Positions 16,563-24,358 of a stretch of 55,608 bases of DNA are shown one piece after another. The position numbers and the translations under genes are program-made. Each line of letters opens with the position of its first letter. The stretch's first letter is position 1. The notes beneath the pieces are model-generated. The model saw only the letters and a list, made by a program, of their open reading frames with translations. It was not told the DNA's origin and made no database searches. The DNA comes from Ruminococcus flavefaciens (GTDB lineage: Bacteria > Bacillota > Clostridia > Oscillospirales > Ruminococcaceae), in NCBI RefSeq assembly GCF_900116855.1, contig NZ_UETD01000012.1:109250-164857 (forward strand), written 5' to 3'.

Positions 16563-17081
16563 TTACCTCCAAAAATTCTGGTTGTATATGTCATTGACCC
16601 AATTTATGGGATTATTGTCTATGTAATTGCAGATCTCAAGGAATTCCCTTTCATTGCGGATTATGTGGTCGTGAAATGATTTCTGCCATATAGAGAAACC
16701 TATCTGTTTTGTAGAAATAGATTTAAGCCCGTTGATTATCTGAGAAACGTTTTTTGTAGGGAACGCCGCCCACGGCGTTCCACAATTTACAGATTTATCT
16801 TCATAATCCGAAATGAACAAAATCATATGAATATGGTCGGGCATTATTACATATTTCGTAACCGCAACATAGCGGTATATATCATTTATTTTTTTGATAT
16901 TGTTATCAACGATCTCACCATATTCCGTTAATTTTATGATCGGAACGCCGAGGGCGGCGTTCCCTACATCACGGATATCTGATAAATACCTGATACGGTC
17001 TTTCGTGCAAATGGTAATGAAATACAGACCATTCCGTGAATAATCGTAATTTTTCAATCTGTTCAGCCTGCGATCCTCCAT
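16563..17081 (-). CDS. REP-associated tyrosine transposase (RAYT, Y1/HUH family)
   Basis: A 172-residue single-strand DNA transposase of the IS200-like Y1 family. The HUH motif is H83-I-H85 in V-I-M-P-D-H-I-H, and the catalytic Tyr is probably Y153 in C-N-Y-I-D-N-N-P. The W-Q-K-S-F-H-D-H-I-I block is typical of RAYTs. It sits in the recF-remB-gyrB operon: its ATG shares a base with the remB stop (TGATG), GGAGGG inside remB forms its ribosome-binding site, and its last codons form the gyrB ribosome-binding site. Two REP palindromes are read through in frame (residues about 38-47 and 100-109). No flanking terminal repeats are seen. Confidence 0.9.
   Translation of the reverse strand: MEDRRLNRLKNYDYSRNGLYFITICTKDRIRYLSDIRDVGNAALGVPIIKLTEYGEIVDNNIKKINDIYRYVAVTKYVIMPDHIHMILFISDYEDKSVNCGTPWAAFPTKNVSQIINGLKSISTKQIGFSIWQKSFHDHIIRNEREFLEICNYIDNNPINWVNDIYNQNFWR
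16755..16783 (+). repeat. intragenic REP palindrome 1
   Basis: TGTAGG followed by GGAACGCCG, a 4-base loop and CGGCGTTCC. It lies wholly inside the RAYT coding sequence, where it encodes C-G-T-P-W-A-A-F-P-T. It matches the palindrome core of the intergenic elements. Confidence 0.85.
16942..16968 (-). repeat. intragenic REP palindrome 2, inverted
   Basis: The same 9-bp stem (GGAACGCCG/CGGCGTTCC) with loop AGGG and trailing CTACA, in opposite orientation to copy 1 and about 160 bp away. It encodes V-G-N-A-A-L-G-V-P of the RAYT. The pair thus has the inverted-doublet layout of a REPIN. Confidence 0.85.
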
Positions 17082-17341
17082 CAGAACCCTCCGCCATTTT
17101 TCAGGCGCTTACGCAGTGTAGCTGCCGAGAGCTGGGAGATATACACCCTCTCGCTGCCGTTCTTCACTGTTATTATGAAGCTTTTCGGCATTTCGTAGGT
17201 GGTGTATATACAGTGATGTTCCTTTTCGGCACGTTCAAGGAGCTTCTTGGTACACTTTTCAACAGTTGTGTTCTCAATGTCGAAAATTCCCACAACGTCC
17301 CTGACGTCCACGGAGTAATTATTCCCTATGTGCAGATACAT
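17081..17341 (-). CDS. remB: extracellular matrix regulator RemB-like (DUF370)
   Basis: An 86-residue protein with the DUF370 signature [11 protein letters not shown] near the start, then V-R-D-V-V-G-I-F-D-I-E-N. RemB (YaaB) lies between recF and gyrB in many Firmicutes. The start at 17341 overlaps the 3' end of recF and has GGAGGAGG upstream. The C-terminus (K-N-G-G-G-F) doubles as the ribosome-binding site of the RAYT gene. Confidence 0.85.
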   Translation of the reverse strand: MYLHIGNNYSVDVRDVVGIFDIENTTVEKCTKKLLERAEKEHHCIYTTYEMPKSFIITVKNGSERVYISQLSAATLRKRLKNGGGF

Positions 17342-18467
17342 TTTCTTCCTCCTCCACAACGCTTCCGCCGCTTATCCTGAGAATTTTTCCCTTTATCTCG
17401 GGAAGAAGCGCATTTTCGTTTGGTGTGGTTATGAATACCTGCATATCTTTTATCATATCGAATACGAACCTCTGACGGCTCTCGTCAAGCTCCCCCATTA
17501 CGTCATCAAGGAATATGACGGGAGCTTCCTTTGACCGCTGCATGAATATCTCAGCCTGAGCCAGCTTCATGACCAGCGCGGCACTTTTTATCTGCCCCTG
17601 CGAGCCGTAGTCCTTGGCGCTGACGCCGTTTATCTTTATGATTATCTCATCGCGGTTCACTCCTGCATGGGTGCTTCCCGTTCTGATGTCGTAATCCGAG
17701 GTCTCTTTCAGCTTCCTGTAATACTGCTCGTAAGCTTCCTCGCCGCAGGGCTTTTCAAAGTCCTCGGGTCTGAAAACATTTGACTTGTACTCCAGCTCAA
17801 GCTCCTCTGTTCCTCCCGATATAGTGCGGTAAAGTCTGCCGCAGATACCGTTGAACTTTTCTATATACTCATGGCGCATATAGGAGATGACTGCTCCCTC
17901 ACGGGAAGCTTGTCTGTCCCATACATCAAGGATAGCTCTCTCGGTATTTCCCTGCATTATGCCCTTGAGGAGCGCATTGCGCTGGTTCATGATGGCGTTG
18001 TTCTTGTTGATGTGCATGACAAAGACGGGATTGAGCTGTGAAGCTGCCATATCCACGAAGTTACGCCTTTTTTCGGGCGAACCCTTTATTATGTCCACAT
18101 CGTCGGGGATAAAGGCAATGCACTTGAAAACATCAAAGAGTGCCCTTGTTCCCTTTTGTTTTACGCCGTTGAGAGTTATATTCTTGCTGTTTGCGGCGCT
18201 TCTGGTCATCTCAAAGGTTATCTTCTGTTCGCGGACGCTGTCCATGATCTTGACCTTTGACTCCATACGGCTGCCGCCGAGGCAGATATAGTCCTTTTCC
18301 TTCGAGCCGCGGAAGCTCTTGCAGCCCGAAAGTATCCACATGGCTTCAAGAAGATTGGTCTTTCCCTGAGCATTTGGACCCACTATGATATTATACTTCG
18401 GGTCGGGAGCAAATGATATGCCGCTCAGGTTCTTGAAGCCGTCAATATCGGCGTAGGTGACTATCAC
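17319..18467 (-). CDS. recF: DNA replication and repair protein RecF
   Basis: A 382-residue SMC-like ATPase that helps load RecA at single-strand gaps. Walker A is G-P-N-A-Q-G-K-T-N (about residues 30-38). The Walker B/D-loop region is [12 protein letters not shown], and L-N-P-V-F and the S-Q-G-Q signature are also visible. It starts with GTG overlapping the yaaA stop (GTGA), indicating coupled translation. Confidence 0.97.
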   Translation of the reverse strand: MIVTYADIDGFKNLSGISFAPDPKYNIIVGPNAQGKTNLLEAMWILSGCKSFRGSKEKDYICLGGSRMESKVKIMDSVREQKITFEMTRSAANSKNITLNGVKQKGTRALFDVFKCIAFIPDDVDIIKGSPEKRRNFVDMAASQLNPVFVMHINKNNAIMNQRNALLKGIMQGNTERAILDVWDRQASREGAVISYMRHEYIEKFNGICGRLYRTISGGTEELELEYKSNVFRPEDFEKPCGEEAYEQYYRKLKETSDYDIRTGSTHAGVNRDEIIIKINGVSAKDYGSQGQIKSAALVMKLAQAEIFMQRSKEAPVIFLDDVMGELDESRQRFVFDMIKDMQVFITTPNENALLPEIKGKILRISGGSVVEEEENVSAHRE

Positions 18468-18676
18468 TCTACGATTACCTCTTGACCGTCCAGCTCTACT
18501 CTGTCACCGGGGCGTATCTTCTTGCCTCTCATGGTGCAGACCTCTCCGTTCACGAGGACCTCTCCGTCCTGTATGAGCTGCTTTGCCTCTCCGCCGGAGC
18601 CCACAAGTGAAGCGAATTTCAGGAGCGCATCCAGCTTTATGAACTCAGTGGTTATTTTTATCCTGTTTTCGGGCAT
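18464..18676 (-). CDS. yaaA: S4-domain RNA-binding protein YaaA
   Basis: A 70-residue S4 domain: [11 protein letters not shown], then [17 protein letters not shown]. This matches the YaaA/YbcJ-like protein found between dnaN and recF in Firmicutes. The start at 18676 has AAGAGGTG six bases away; a GTG nine bases upstream lies inside that ribosome-binding site and is rejected. Confidence 0.92.
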   Translation of the reverse strand: MPENRIKITTEFIKLDALLKFASLVGSGGEAKQLIQDGEVLVNGEVCTMRGKKIRPGDRVELDGQEVIVE

Positions 18677-18747
18677 ATATATCACCTCTTACGGTAGAAT
18701 ACTTAAATAGCGGAACAAAAAACGATACATTTTGTACCTTGCTAAAG

Positions 18748-18796
18748 GGCTGAAACATGACTTCAGCTGCTCATACAGCAGCTGGAAGTTTCAGCC
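18748..18796 (-). other. nested hairpin between dnaN and yaaA
   Basis: A 9-bp stem GGCTGAAAC/GTTTCAGCC encloses an 8-bp stem CAGCTGCT/AGCAGCTG. It starts 13 bases after the dnaN stop. There is no T-tract directly after it, so it is more likely an mRNA processing or stability element than a strong terminator. Confidence 0.65.
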
Positions 18797-18808
18797 ATTC
18801 CGCAGCTC

Positions 18809-19915
18809 TCAGTTCTTGAGCTGTATGGGCATTACAAGGAATATGAAGCTTTCGCCCTCGAGAGGAAGTATCTCGATGACCTTCATTGCGCCGTTGAAGC
18901 GTATACGTACCTTGTCGCCCTCCGCAGCACGGAGCGCCTCCAGAATGAGCTTGTTATTGAAGCCGATAGTAACGGTCTCGCCCGAAATATCGGCGGAAAT
19001 TGCATCGTTAATCTTACCGATGCCTGTCTTGCAGCTTATCTTCATTACGCCGTTGCCGACCTCGCAGCGGATAGGCGACTTGTTCTTGTCGTCGATAAGC
19101 AGGGAGCAGCGCTCGAGACAGGTGGAGAAATCCCTCTTGCTGATGATGACCTCTGTCTTGCAGCCGCTGGGGATACTGAGCTTGTAGTTATGGAAAACGC
19201 CCTCGAGAAGTCTGGATATAACGAAAACGTTGCCTATCTCGAAGATGATGTGTCTGTCATTGGTGCAGACTGTACAGAGCTTTTCGTCATCGTCGTCCTT
19301 GATAAGTGTTGACACTTCAAGGAGAGCCTTTTTCGGAACTACGAAGTGATACTTTTCTGTGCAGTCGGTGAGCTCGCTTCTGATCGCGAGTCTGAAACCG
19401 TCGATAGCTACCATATTGAAGCTTCCCTCCTCGATATCGAAAAGCTCACCTGTGAGAACAGGCTTGCTCTCATTGAGAGAAGCAGCATAGCTGGTCATAT
19501 TTATCATTGATTTGAGTATGCTCTGCTTTACGGAGAAGCTTCTTGCGGAGTCAACCTTGGGAAGCTCGGGATATTCGTTTGCTGACATTGCGGGGAAGCT
19601 GCACTCCGTAGCGCTGCATGAGATGGTGATAACGAGGTTTTCGTCGATAGCGAAGGTTATCTCATCTCCCGACATACGTCTTGTGAACTCACTGAAAAGT
19701 CTTGCACTTACTACGAATTCGCCTTCTCCCTCGGTGCTTGCACCGATAGAGGTACGAATACCCATTTCAAGGTTATAGGCGGTAAGCTCCACGCTTCCCT
19801 CGGATACGCGGACCTTTATGCCCTCGAGAGCGGGAATGGTGGATTTCTGTGAAACAGCTCTTGAGACATTTCCTATAGCCTCGCTGATCTCTGTTTTATT
19901 GCAGATGAATTTCAT
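18809..19915 (-). CDS. dnaN: DNA polymerase III beta subunit (sliding clamp)
   Basis: A 368-residue beta clamp that tethers the replicative polymerase to DNA. The N-terminus M-K-F-I-C-N-K-T-E-I leads into three clamp domains, and the conserved C-terminal region ends I-F-L-V-M-P-I-Q-L. The start at 19915 has GGAGGC upstream; the longer reading frame to 20125 runs through low-complexity Asn codons in the AT-rich spacer and is not credible. It is separated from dnaA by the downstream half of oriC. Confidence 0.97.
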   Translation of the reverse strand: MKFICNKTEISEAIGNVSRAVSQKSTIPALEGIKVRVSEGSVELTAYNLEMGIRTSIGASTEGEGEFVVSARLFSEFTRRMSGDEITFAIDENLVITISCSATECSFPAMSANEYPELPKVDSARSFSVKQSILKSMINMTSYAASLNESKPVLTGELFDIEEGSFNMVAIDGFRLAIRSELTDCTEKYHFVVPKKALLEVSTLIKDDDDEKLCTVCTNDRHIIFEIGNVFVISRLLEGVFHNYKLSIPSGCKTEVIISKRDFSTCLERCSLLIDDKNKSPIRCEVGNGVMKISCKTGIGKINDAISADISGETVTIGFNNKLILEALRAAEGDKVRIRFNGAMKVIEILPLEGESFIFLVMPIQLKN

Positions 19916-20397
19916 TGTATAAGCCTCCGTGATATCTTGGCTGTGATAAGATAAGCTAAGATAAGAATAAATAATATTGTTGTTGTTATTGTGTCGGTGG
20001 AAAAGTTGGAACAGGCGCTTTTTTAAGATATACGCCGCAAAGCTCGTCCACATGGCACTGTTGTGAAATTTTTGAAATGGGGGAAAAGCTGTGAGACTGT
20101 CCGTTTTTGTGTGAAAAAGGTTCAAGGCTGTGGAGTTGAAAAGGAAAAAAAGTTGAGAAAAAAGTGGAAAACGGAATATTGAAATATTTTTTAGCGTAAA
20201 ATTTCACAATGATGTTGAGTGTTGAAAGTTGTCCGTGTTGAAATGATATCCGACAGCTCCGGTCAGTAAAGGCGGACTGTCTTTTTCTTATCGGGGATAA
20301 TTTCAGACGGGAATTTTCAGAATAGTTTTTAACACAGTGTTGAAAACTGTGTGGAATGAGCAGTTTTCAACATTTTTAACGTTGACCGCAGGTTGAC
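19916..20397. other. oriC, part between dnaA and dnaN
   Basis: A 482-bp non-coding spacer. Next to dnaN is an AT-rich tract with GATAAG/TAAGAATAAATAAT units (19942-19980), a candidate unwinding region. DnaA-box-like 9-mers follow: GGTGGAAAA, AGTGGAAAA, TGTTGAAAG (20220), TGTTGAAAT (20237), TTTTTAACA (20326), TGTTGAAAA (20338-20346), TGTGGAATG (20350) and TTTTCAACA (20364-20372). The match to TTATCCACA is loose, so box assignment is inferred from clustering and position. Confidence 0.7.
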
Positions 20398-21768
20398 TCA
20401 GACCTTGCTCTTGTCCTTGATGTTCTTGATGATATCGTTTACAAGGTTCTTCAGGTTTGAGTCCTTTTCCATCGACTCTGTAACGCTTGTTACCGAGTAA
20501 ACGATGGTGGAGTGGTCTCTGCCGCCGAACTCCGTACCGATGGAGGCAAGGGGCATCTGTGTTATCTCACGGACAACGTAGATAGCTACCTTACGGGCAG
20601 TAGATATCTGTGCGGAACGCTTGCTGGAGCGCAGATCCTCGGGAGATACGCCGTATACTGTGGATACCTCGGAGATGATCTTCTCAACGGTGATGGGTAT
20701 AGGCTGCTCGTCTGCGAGGACGTCGCGCATAACGCTCTGAGCCATGGATATAGTTATGGGGCTTCCTGCGAAGTGGTTGAGAGCCTTCAGGCGGACAACT
20801 GCGCCCTCAAGCTGTCTGATGTTGGATTTCAGGCGGTTAGCCATGAATTCTGCTACCTCGCTGGGCATTTTAAGCTCAAGAAGCTCGGATTTTCTGTTGA
20901 TGATAGCAAGTCTTGTCTCGTAATCGGGGGCAGAGATATCTGCGATGAGACCGCCCTCGAAACGGGTGCGGAGACGTTCCTCAAGAGTAACCAGCTCCTT
21001 GGGGGGCTTATCCGACGTGATGACGATCTGCTTGCCCTCCTGATGGAGCTTGTAGAAGGTATGGAAGAACTCCTCCTGCATACGCTCTCTTGTGGAGAAG
21101 AACTGGATATCGTCGATGAGGAGTATATCAGCGTTCCTGTACTTGTTGTGGAAGTCGGAGATAGTACCCTTATTGAGGGCATTTACCAGATCGCTTCCGA
21201 AGGTCTCGCTGGTAACGTATACGATATTGAAGTCGGGGTGATTTTTCCTTACATCGTTGGCGATAGCCGTGATGAGGTGGGTCTTGCCCATTCCCGAGGG
21301 TCCATAAATGAACAGCGGATTATAGTCGGGAACGTCCTTTGTTCCACAGTTCTTTGCCACTGATTTACTGCAGGCAAGAGCGAACTCGTTGGAACGTCCC
21401 TCGATGAATGTATCGAAGGTATAGTCGTAATTAGCGAATTTATATGACTGTTCAAGCTCTGCGTGCTTCTGCTCGAGCTCTGCGTCAGTGGGAACCTTGA
21501 TCTTTTCGGGCTCATCGGATTCAACATTGATGGTGATGCTGACATTGAGACCGAGAACGTTGAAGAATGCGTCCTTGACAGCATTGGCATATGAGTTCAT
21601 TACAATATTCTTCTGGAAATCAGTCTGCACGCTGAAAATAGCCTCGGAACCGTTGAAATCCACAGGCACAAGAGGATCTATCCATGTCTTGATGCCGATC
21701 TCGGGTATTGTTCCGTTCTCGAGGCAGTAGCTCTTTACTTTCTCAAAAACCTCGTCAAATGAATTCAT
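20398..21768 (-). CDS. dnaA: chromosomal replication initiator DnaA
   Basis: A 456-residue AAA+ initiator that binds DnaA boxes and melts oriC. Domain I spans about residues 1-80 and a charged linker runs to about 110. The AAA+ domain has Walker A G-P-S-G-M-G-K-T at 156-163 and Walker B I-L-L-I-D-D at 215-220. The DNA-binding domain IV ends with G-R-D-H-S-T (about 416-421), where many homologues have D-H-T-T. The start at 21768 has GGAGGTTATT. Gene orientation flips here: genes run left on this side and right from rpmH. Confidence 0.98.
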   Translation of the reverse strand: MNSFDEVFEKVKSYCLENGTIPEIGIKTWIDPLVPVDFNGSEAIFSVQTDFQKNIVMNSYANAVKDAFFNVLGLNVSITINVESDEPEKIKVPTDAELEQKHAELEQSYKFANYDYTFDTFIEGRSNEFALACSKSVAKNCGTKDVPDYNPLFIYGPSGMGKTHLITAIANDVRKNHPDFNIVYVTSETFGSDLVNALNKGTISDFHNKYRNADILLIDDIQFFSTRERMQEEFFHTFYKLHQEGKQIVITSDKPPKELVTLEERLRTRFEGGLIADISAPDYETRLAIINRKSELLELKMPSEVAEFMANRLKSNIRQLEGAVVRLKALNHFAGSPITISMAQSVMRDVLADEQPIPITVEKIISEVSTVYGVSPEDLRSSKRSAQISTARKVAIYVVREITQMPLASIGTEFGGRDHSTIVYSVTSVTESMEKDSNLKNLVNDIIKNIKDKSKV

Positions 21769-21842
21769 AATAACCTCCGAATGTATGTAAGTATAGTTGG
21801 AGAAAAAAATACCGTGCTCTCCTATTAATAATATATAAGACA

Positions 21843-21871
21843 ATTATACCATATCCCGTTGAAAAATGCAA
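21843..21871 (-). promoter_or_regulatory. dnaA promoter with internal DnaA-box variant
   Basis: Minus-strand TTGCAT and TATAAT are spaced 17, with TGG before the -10. The spacer contains TTTTCAACG, one base from the local box TTTTCAACA, which would allow DnaA autorepression. The leader to the start codon is about 70 nt. Confidence 0.7.
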
Positions 21872-21908
21872 GTGAATTTCCTTGGTAAAGAAATAGAAAA
21901 TAGACCAT

Positions 21909-22131
21909 CTTTCCACACACAAATTGACATATTGTTGAAAACTGTGTTGAAACACCTTAAAAAGTCGGTGGACGGACTTGTTTTTACCGCAAATACCGTG
22001 TATGAAAATGTTGAAACAGGTCGGTGGATAAGTTTTTTTACCCTGAAAACCAAATAATTCAACTATACGGGCTGCTTTGTGAGCCGGACTGTTAAAATCG
22101 GACAAAGTGTTGAAATTTCAAGTGTTAAGGT
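21909..22131. other. oriC, part upstream of dnaA
   Basis: A non-coding DnaA-box-like array: CTTTCCACA (21909), TGTTGAAAA (21933-21941), TGTTGAAAC (21945-21953), TGTTGAAAC (22009-22017), GGTGGATAA (22023-22031) and TGTTGAAAT (22108-22116). With the array downstream of dnaA this gives a bipartite origin, as in Bacillus. The full gap 21769-22325 holds only this array and the divergent dnaA and rpmH promoters and leaders. Confidence 0.7.
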
Positions 22132-22193
22132 TCAGAATATATTGTCAAAAAGACAGAAAATCATCTCCCCGATAAAAAAATTTCGGGAATTGC

Positions 22194-22222
22194 TTGACAG
22201 AAAGGGCTTTTTAATATATAAT
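22194..22222 (+). promoter_or_regulatory. rpmH operon promoter
   Basis: TTGACA and TATAAT, both perfect, spaced 17. The roughly 95-nt leader contains two hairpins: GCAGGG/CCCTGC (22236-22255) and GAGCG/CGCTC (22275-22291). AGGAGG follows before the rpmH start. Confidence 0.85.
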
Positions 22223-22325
22223 GATTTAGTGTAATGCAGGGCGAAGTGTCCCTGCGCGTAAATCGCGTCAGTCAGAGCGGTTTTTACGCTCTTATATACA
22301 ATTGGCAGAGAGGAGGACACTGAAT

Positions 22326-22460
22326 ATGAAAAGAACATATCAGCCTAAGAAGCTCCACAGAAAGAAGGAGCACGGCTTCATGAAGAGAATGGCTACTAAG
22401 AACGGCAGAAAGGTTTTAGCTCGTAGAAGATCTAAGGGCAGAGCAAGATTAACTCACTGA
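22326..22460 (+). CDS. rpmH: ribosomal protein bL34
   Basis: A 44-residue highly basic protein starting M-K-R-T-Y-Q-P-K-K and containing [16 protein letters not shown], the bL34 signature. AGAGGAGGA lies upstream. It is the first gene of the rightward origin operon. Confidence 0.98.
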   Translation: MKRTYQPKKLHRKKEHGFMKRMATKNGRKVLARRRSKGRARLTH

Positions 22461-22467
22461 CGAGGCT

Positions 22468-22499
22468 GACCACAAAATCTTTATTTTGTGGTCTTTTTT
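22468..22499 (+). terminator. intrinsic terminator/attenuator between rpmH and rnpA
   Basis: An 11-bp stem GACCACAAAAT/ATTTTGTGGTC with a 4-base loop, followed by six T. It begins 8 bases after the rpmH stop and ends before the rnpA start, so it would lower rnpA relative to rpmH expression. Confidence 0.85.
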
Positions 22500-22526
22500 G
22501 TTAGGACGGCTTTTACAGGTGCGATT

Positions 22527-22895
22527 ATGCTTTATACGGAAATATTGAACGACAATAAGGACTTCCTCGCCCTGTATAAAAAGGGCAGGTATGCCGCTTC
22601 AAAATACTCGGTCATCTATGTCAGACCAAACGGCAGACCCTTCAATCGACTGGGTATAACCGCAGGGAAAAAAGTTGGCAACGCTGTCTGCCGCAACAGA
22701 GCTAAAAGGCTTATCCGCCTCGCTTACAGAAGCTTCGAGGTGAAGCTCCCCGTGGGCATGGATATAGTCATAGTTGCAAGGAATGCCATTTGCGGAATCA
22801 AGTCACAGGAATACTGCGGCTATATGGAAAAGTACGGAGTTTCCGACATCAATAGGATGTTCAGGAGCTTCGACAGCAATAAAAAGCGGATATGA
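22527..22895 (+). CDS. rnpA: ribonuclease P protein component
   Basis: A 122-residue basic protein, the protein subunit of RNase P for tRNA 5' processing. The conserved block [13 protein letters not shown] is present, preceded by G-I-T-A-G-K-K-V. The start at 22527 has AGGTG upstream and begins just past the terminator. Its stop overlaps the yidD ATG (ATGA). Confidence 0.95.
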   Translation: MLYTEILNDNKDFLALYKKGRYAASKYSVIYVRPNGRPFNRLGITAGKKVGNAVCRNRAKRLIRLAYRSFEVKLPVGMDIVIVARNAICGIKSQEYCGYMEKYGVSDINRMFRSFDSNKKRI

Positions 22896-23179
22896 AGTAT
22901 CTGGTGCTTGGACTTATAAAGTTCTACCGAAAGTTCATATCTCCGCTGTTCCCCCCTAAATGCAAGTATTATCCGACCTGCAGCACTTATGCTCTGGAAG
23001 CTGTCAGGCGCTTCGGCGCAGTAAGGGGCTCGGCTCTTGCCGTGTGGAGGATACTCCGTTGCAACCCATGGTCTATGGGCGGCGTGGACCTCGTCCCCGA
23101 AAAATTCACCTTCAGGGTGAAAAAATACGACTTCATTGACCCTGACTACGGTGAGGATGAAGACAACAAAAAGATTTAA
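22892..23179 (+). CDS. yidD: membrane protein insertion efficiency factor YidD
   Basis: A 95-residue protein with the YidD pattern: [24 protein letters not shown] and R-C-N-P-W-x-x-G-G-V-D. It helps YidC-dependent membrane insertion. An acidic tail (Y-G-E-D-E-D) follows. It lies between rnpA and yidC, as is usual. Confidence 0.95.
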   Translation: MKYLVLGLIKFYRKFISPLFPPKCKYYPTCSTYALEAVRRFGAVRGSALAVWRILRCNPWSMGGVDLVPEKFTFRVKKYDFIDPDYGEDEDNKKI

Positions 23180-23191
23180 GAGGGATGAATA

Positions 23192-24337
23192 TTGAACGCA
23201 CTTTATGATATTATCGGTGTCCCTTTCGGATACCTGATGAGACTTATTTACTCGTTTTGCAATAACTATGCGGTGGCTATAATCATATTCACCATAGTTA
23301 CAAAGATACTGCTCTTCCCCGTCAGCTACAAGACTCAGAAGGGCGCAGCAAGAATGCAGCTTCTTAACCCGAAGCTGGAAAAGCTCAAGAAAAGCTTCGC
23401 CAATAACCCCCAGAGACTTCAGGAGGAACAGCAGAAGCTGTATCAGCAGGAGGGCGTAAACCCCATGGGCTCATGCCTGCCTATGTTCATACAGATGTTC
23501 CTGCTCTTCGGTGTTATCGACGTTATTTATAAGCCTATAACCCATATCCTTAACATATCCAAGAACGTCATCAAGGATGCTGTTGCCATAGCTGCACAGA
23601 ACAGTGACATCAAGGGTCTTGATATGAAGAACCTGAGATGCGAGCTCCTTACTATGGAGAACCTCAGAGACCACAGCGACAAGTACGCTTCTCTCGGTGA
23701 GAATTTTCTCTCAAAGGTGACCGAATTCAATGAGAAGTTCACTATTTTCGGCGCTAACTTGGGAAAGACTCCTACACTTCATCCCGAGGGCGGCTGGACA
23801 AGGGAAGCTCTCATTCTGGCAGCTATCCCCTTCCTCGCAGGTCTCGCTCAGATGCTGGTATCAGTTTACAGCCAGATCCATCAGAAGAGAACAAATCCTT
23901 CTGCTCAGGCAGGCGGCGGCTGTATGACTATCATGACCTTTGGTATGCCTATCATCTCTATCCTGTTTGCCTTCGGTCTCCCCGCAGGTATCGGTTTCTA
24001 CTGGATATGGTCATCCGTATTCTCATTCCTTATAACCTTTGCGCTTAACTGCTACTTTACTCCCGAGCGTATTACGGCAATAAATGAGAAGGAAAAAGAA
24101 AAAGCACGAATTTATGCAGAAAAACATCCGAATAAGAAGACCTTCATGCAGAAAATGATGGAGCAGCAGGCTGCTCTCGATCAGCAGAACGGCGGCTCTT
24201 CGGCTTCAGGCAAGGCTAAGGGCATCTCACGTTCTGAACAGAACAAGCAGAACCGCGACAAGCTCAAGGAAGCAAGGCGGCGCATGGCTGAAAAATACGG
24301 TGATTCTTACGACGATGATGATAATGATGAGGACTAA
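23192..24337 (+). CDS. yidC: membrane protein insertase YidC/Oxa1
   Basis: A 381-residue insertase with about five membrane helices. The core includes Y-K-T-Q-K-G-A-A-R-M-Q, the C1 coiled region, G-S-C-L-P-M-F-I-Q-M and a C-terminal basic/charged tail typical for ribosome contact. A periplasmic-side loop of about 80 residues sits between helices 2 and 3. The start is TTG with AGAGGG upstream. There is no lipoprotein signal, unlike Bacillus SpoIIIJ. Confidence 0.93.
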   Translation: MNALYDIIGVPFGYLMRLIYSFCNNYAVAIIIFTIVTKILLFPVSYKTQKGAARMQLLNPKLEKLKKSFANNPQRLQEEQQKLYQQEGVNPMGSCLPMFIQMFLLFGVIDVIYKPITHILNISKNVIKDAVAIAAQNSDIKGLDMKNLRCELLTMENLRDHSDKYASLGENFLSKVTEFNEKFTIFGANLGKTPTLHPEGGWTREALILAAIPFLAGLAQMLVSVYSQIHQKRTNPSAQAGGGCMTIMTFGMPIISILFAFGLPAGIGFYWIWSSVFSFLITFALNCYFTPERITAINEKEKEKARIYAEKHPNKKTFMQKMMEQQAALDQQNGGSSASGKAKGISRSEQNKQNRDKLKEARRRMAEKYGDSYDDDDNDED

Positions 24338-24358
24338 AGTCCTCAGGGAGGTAAAAGT

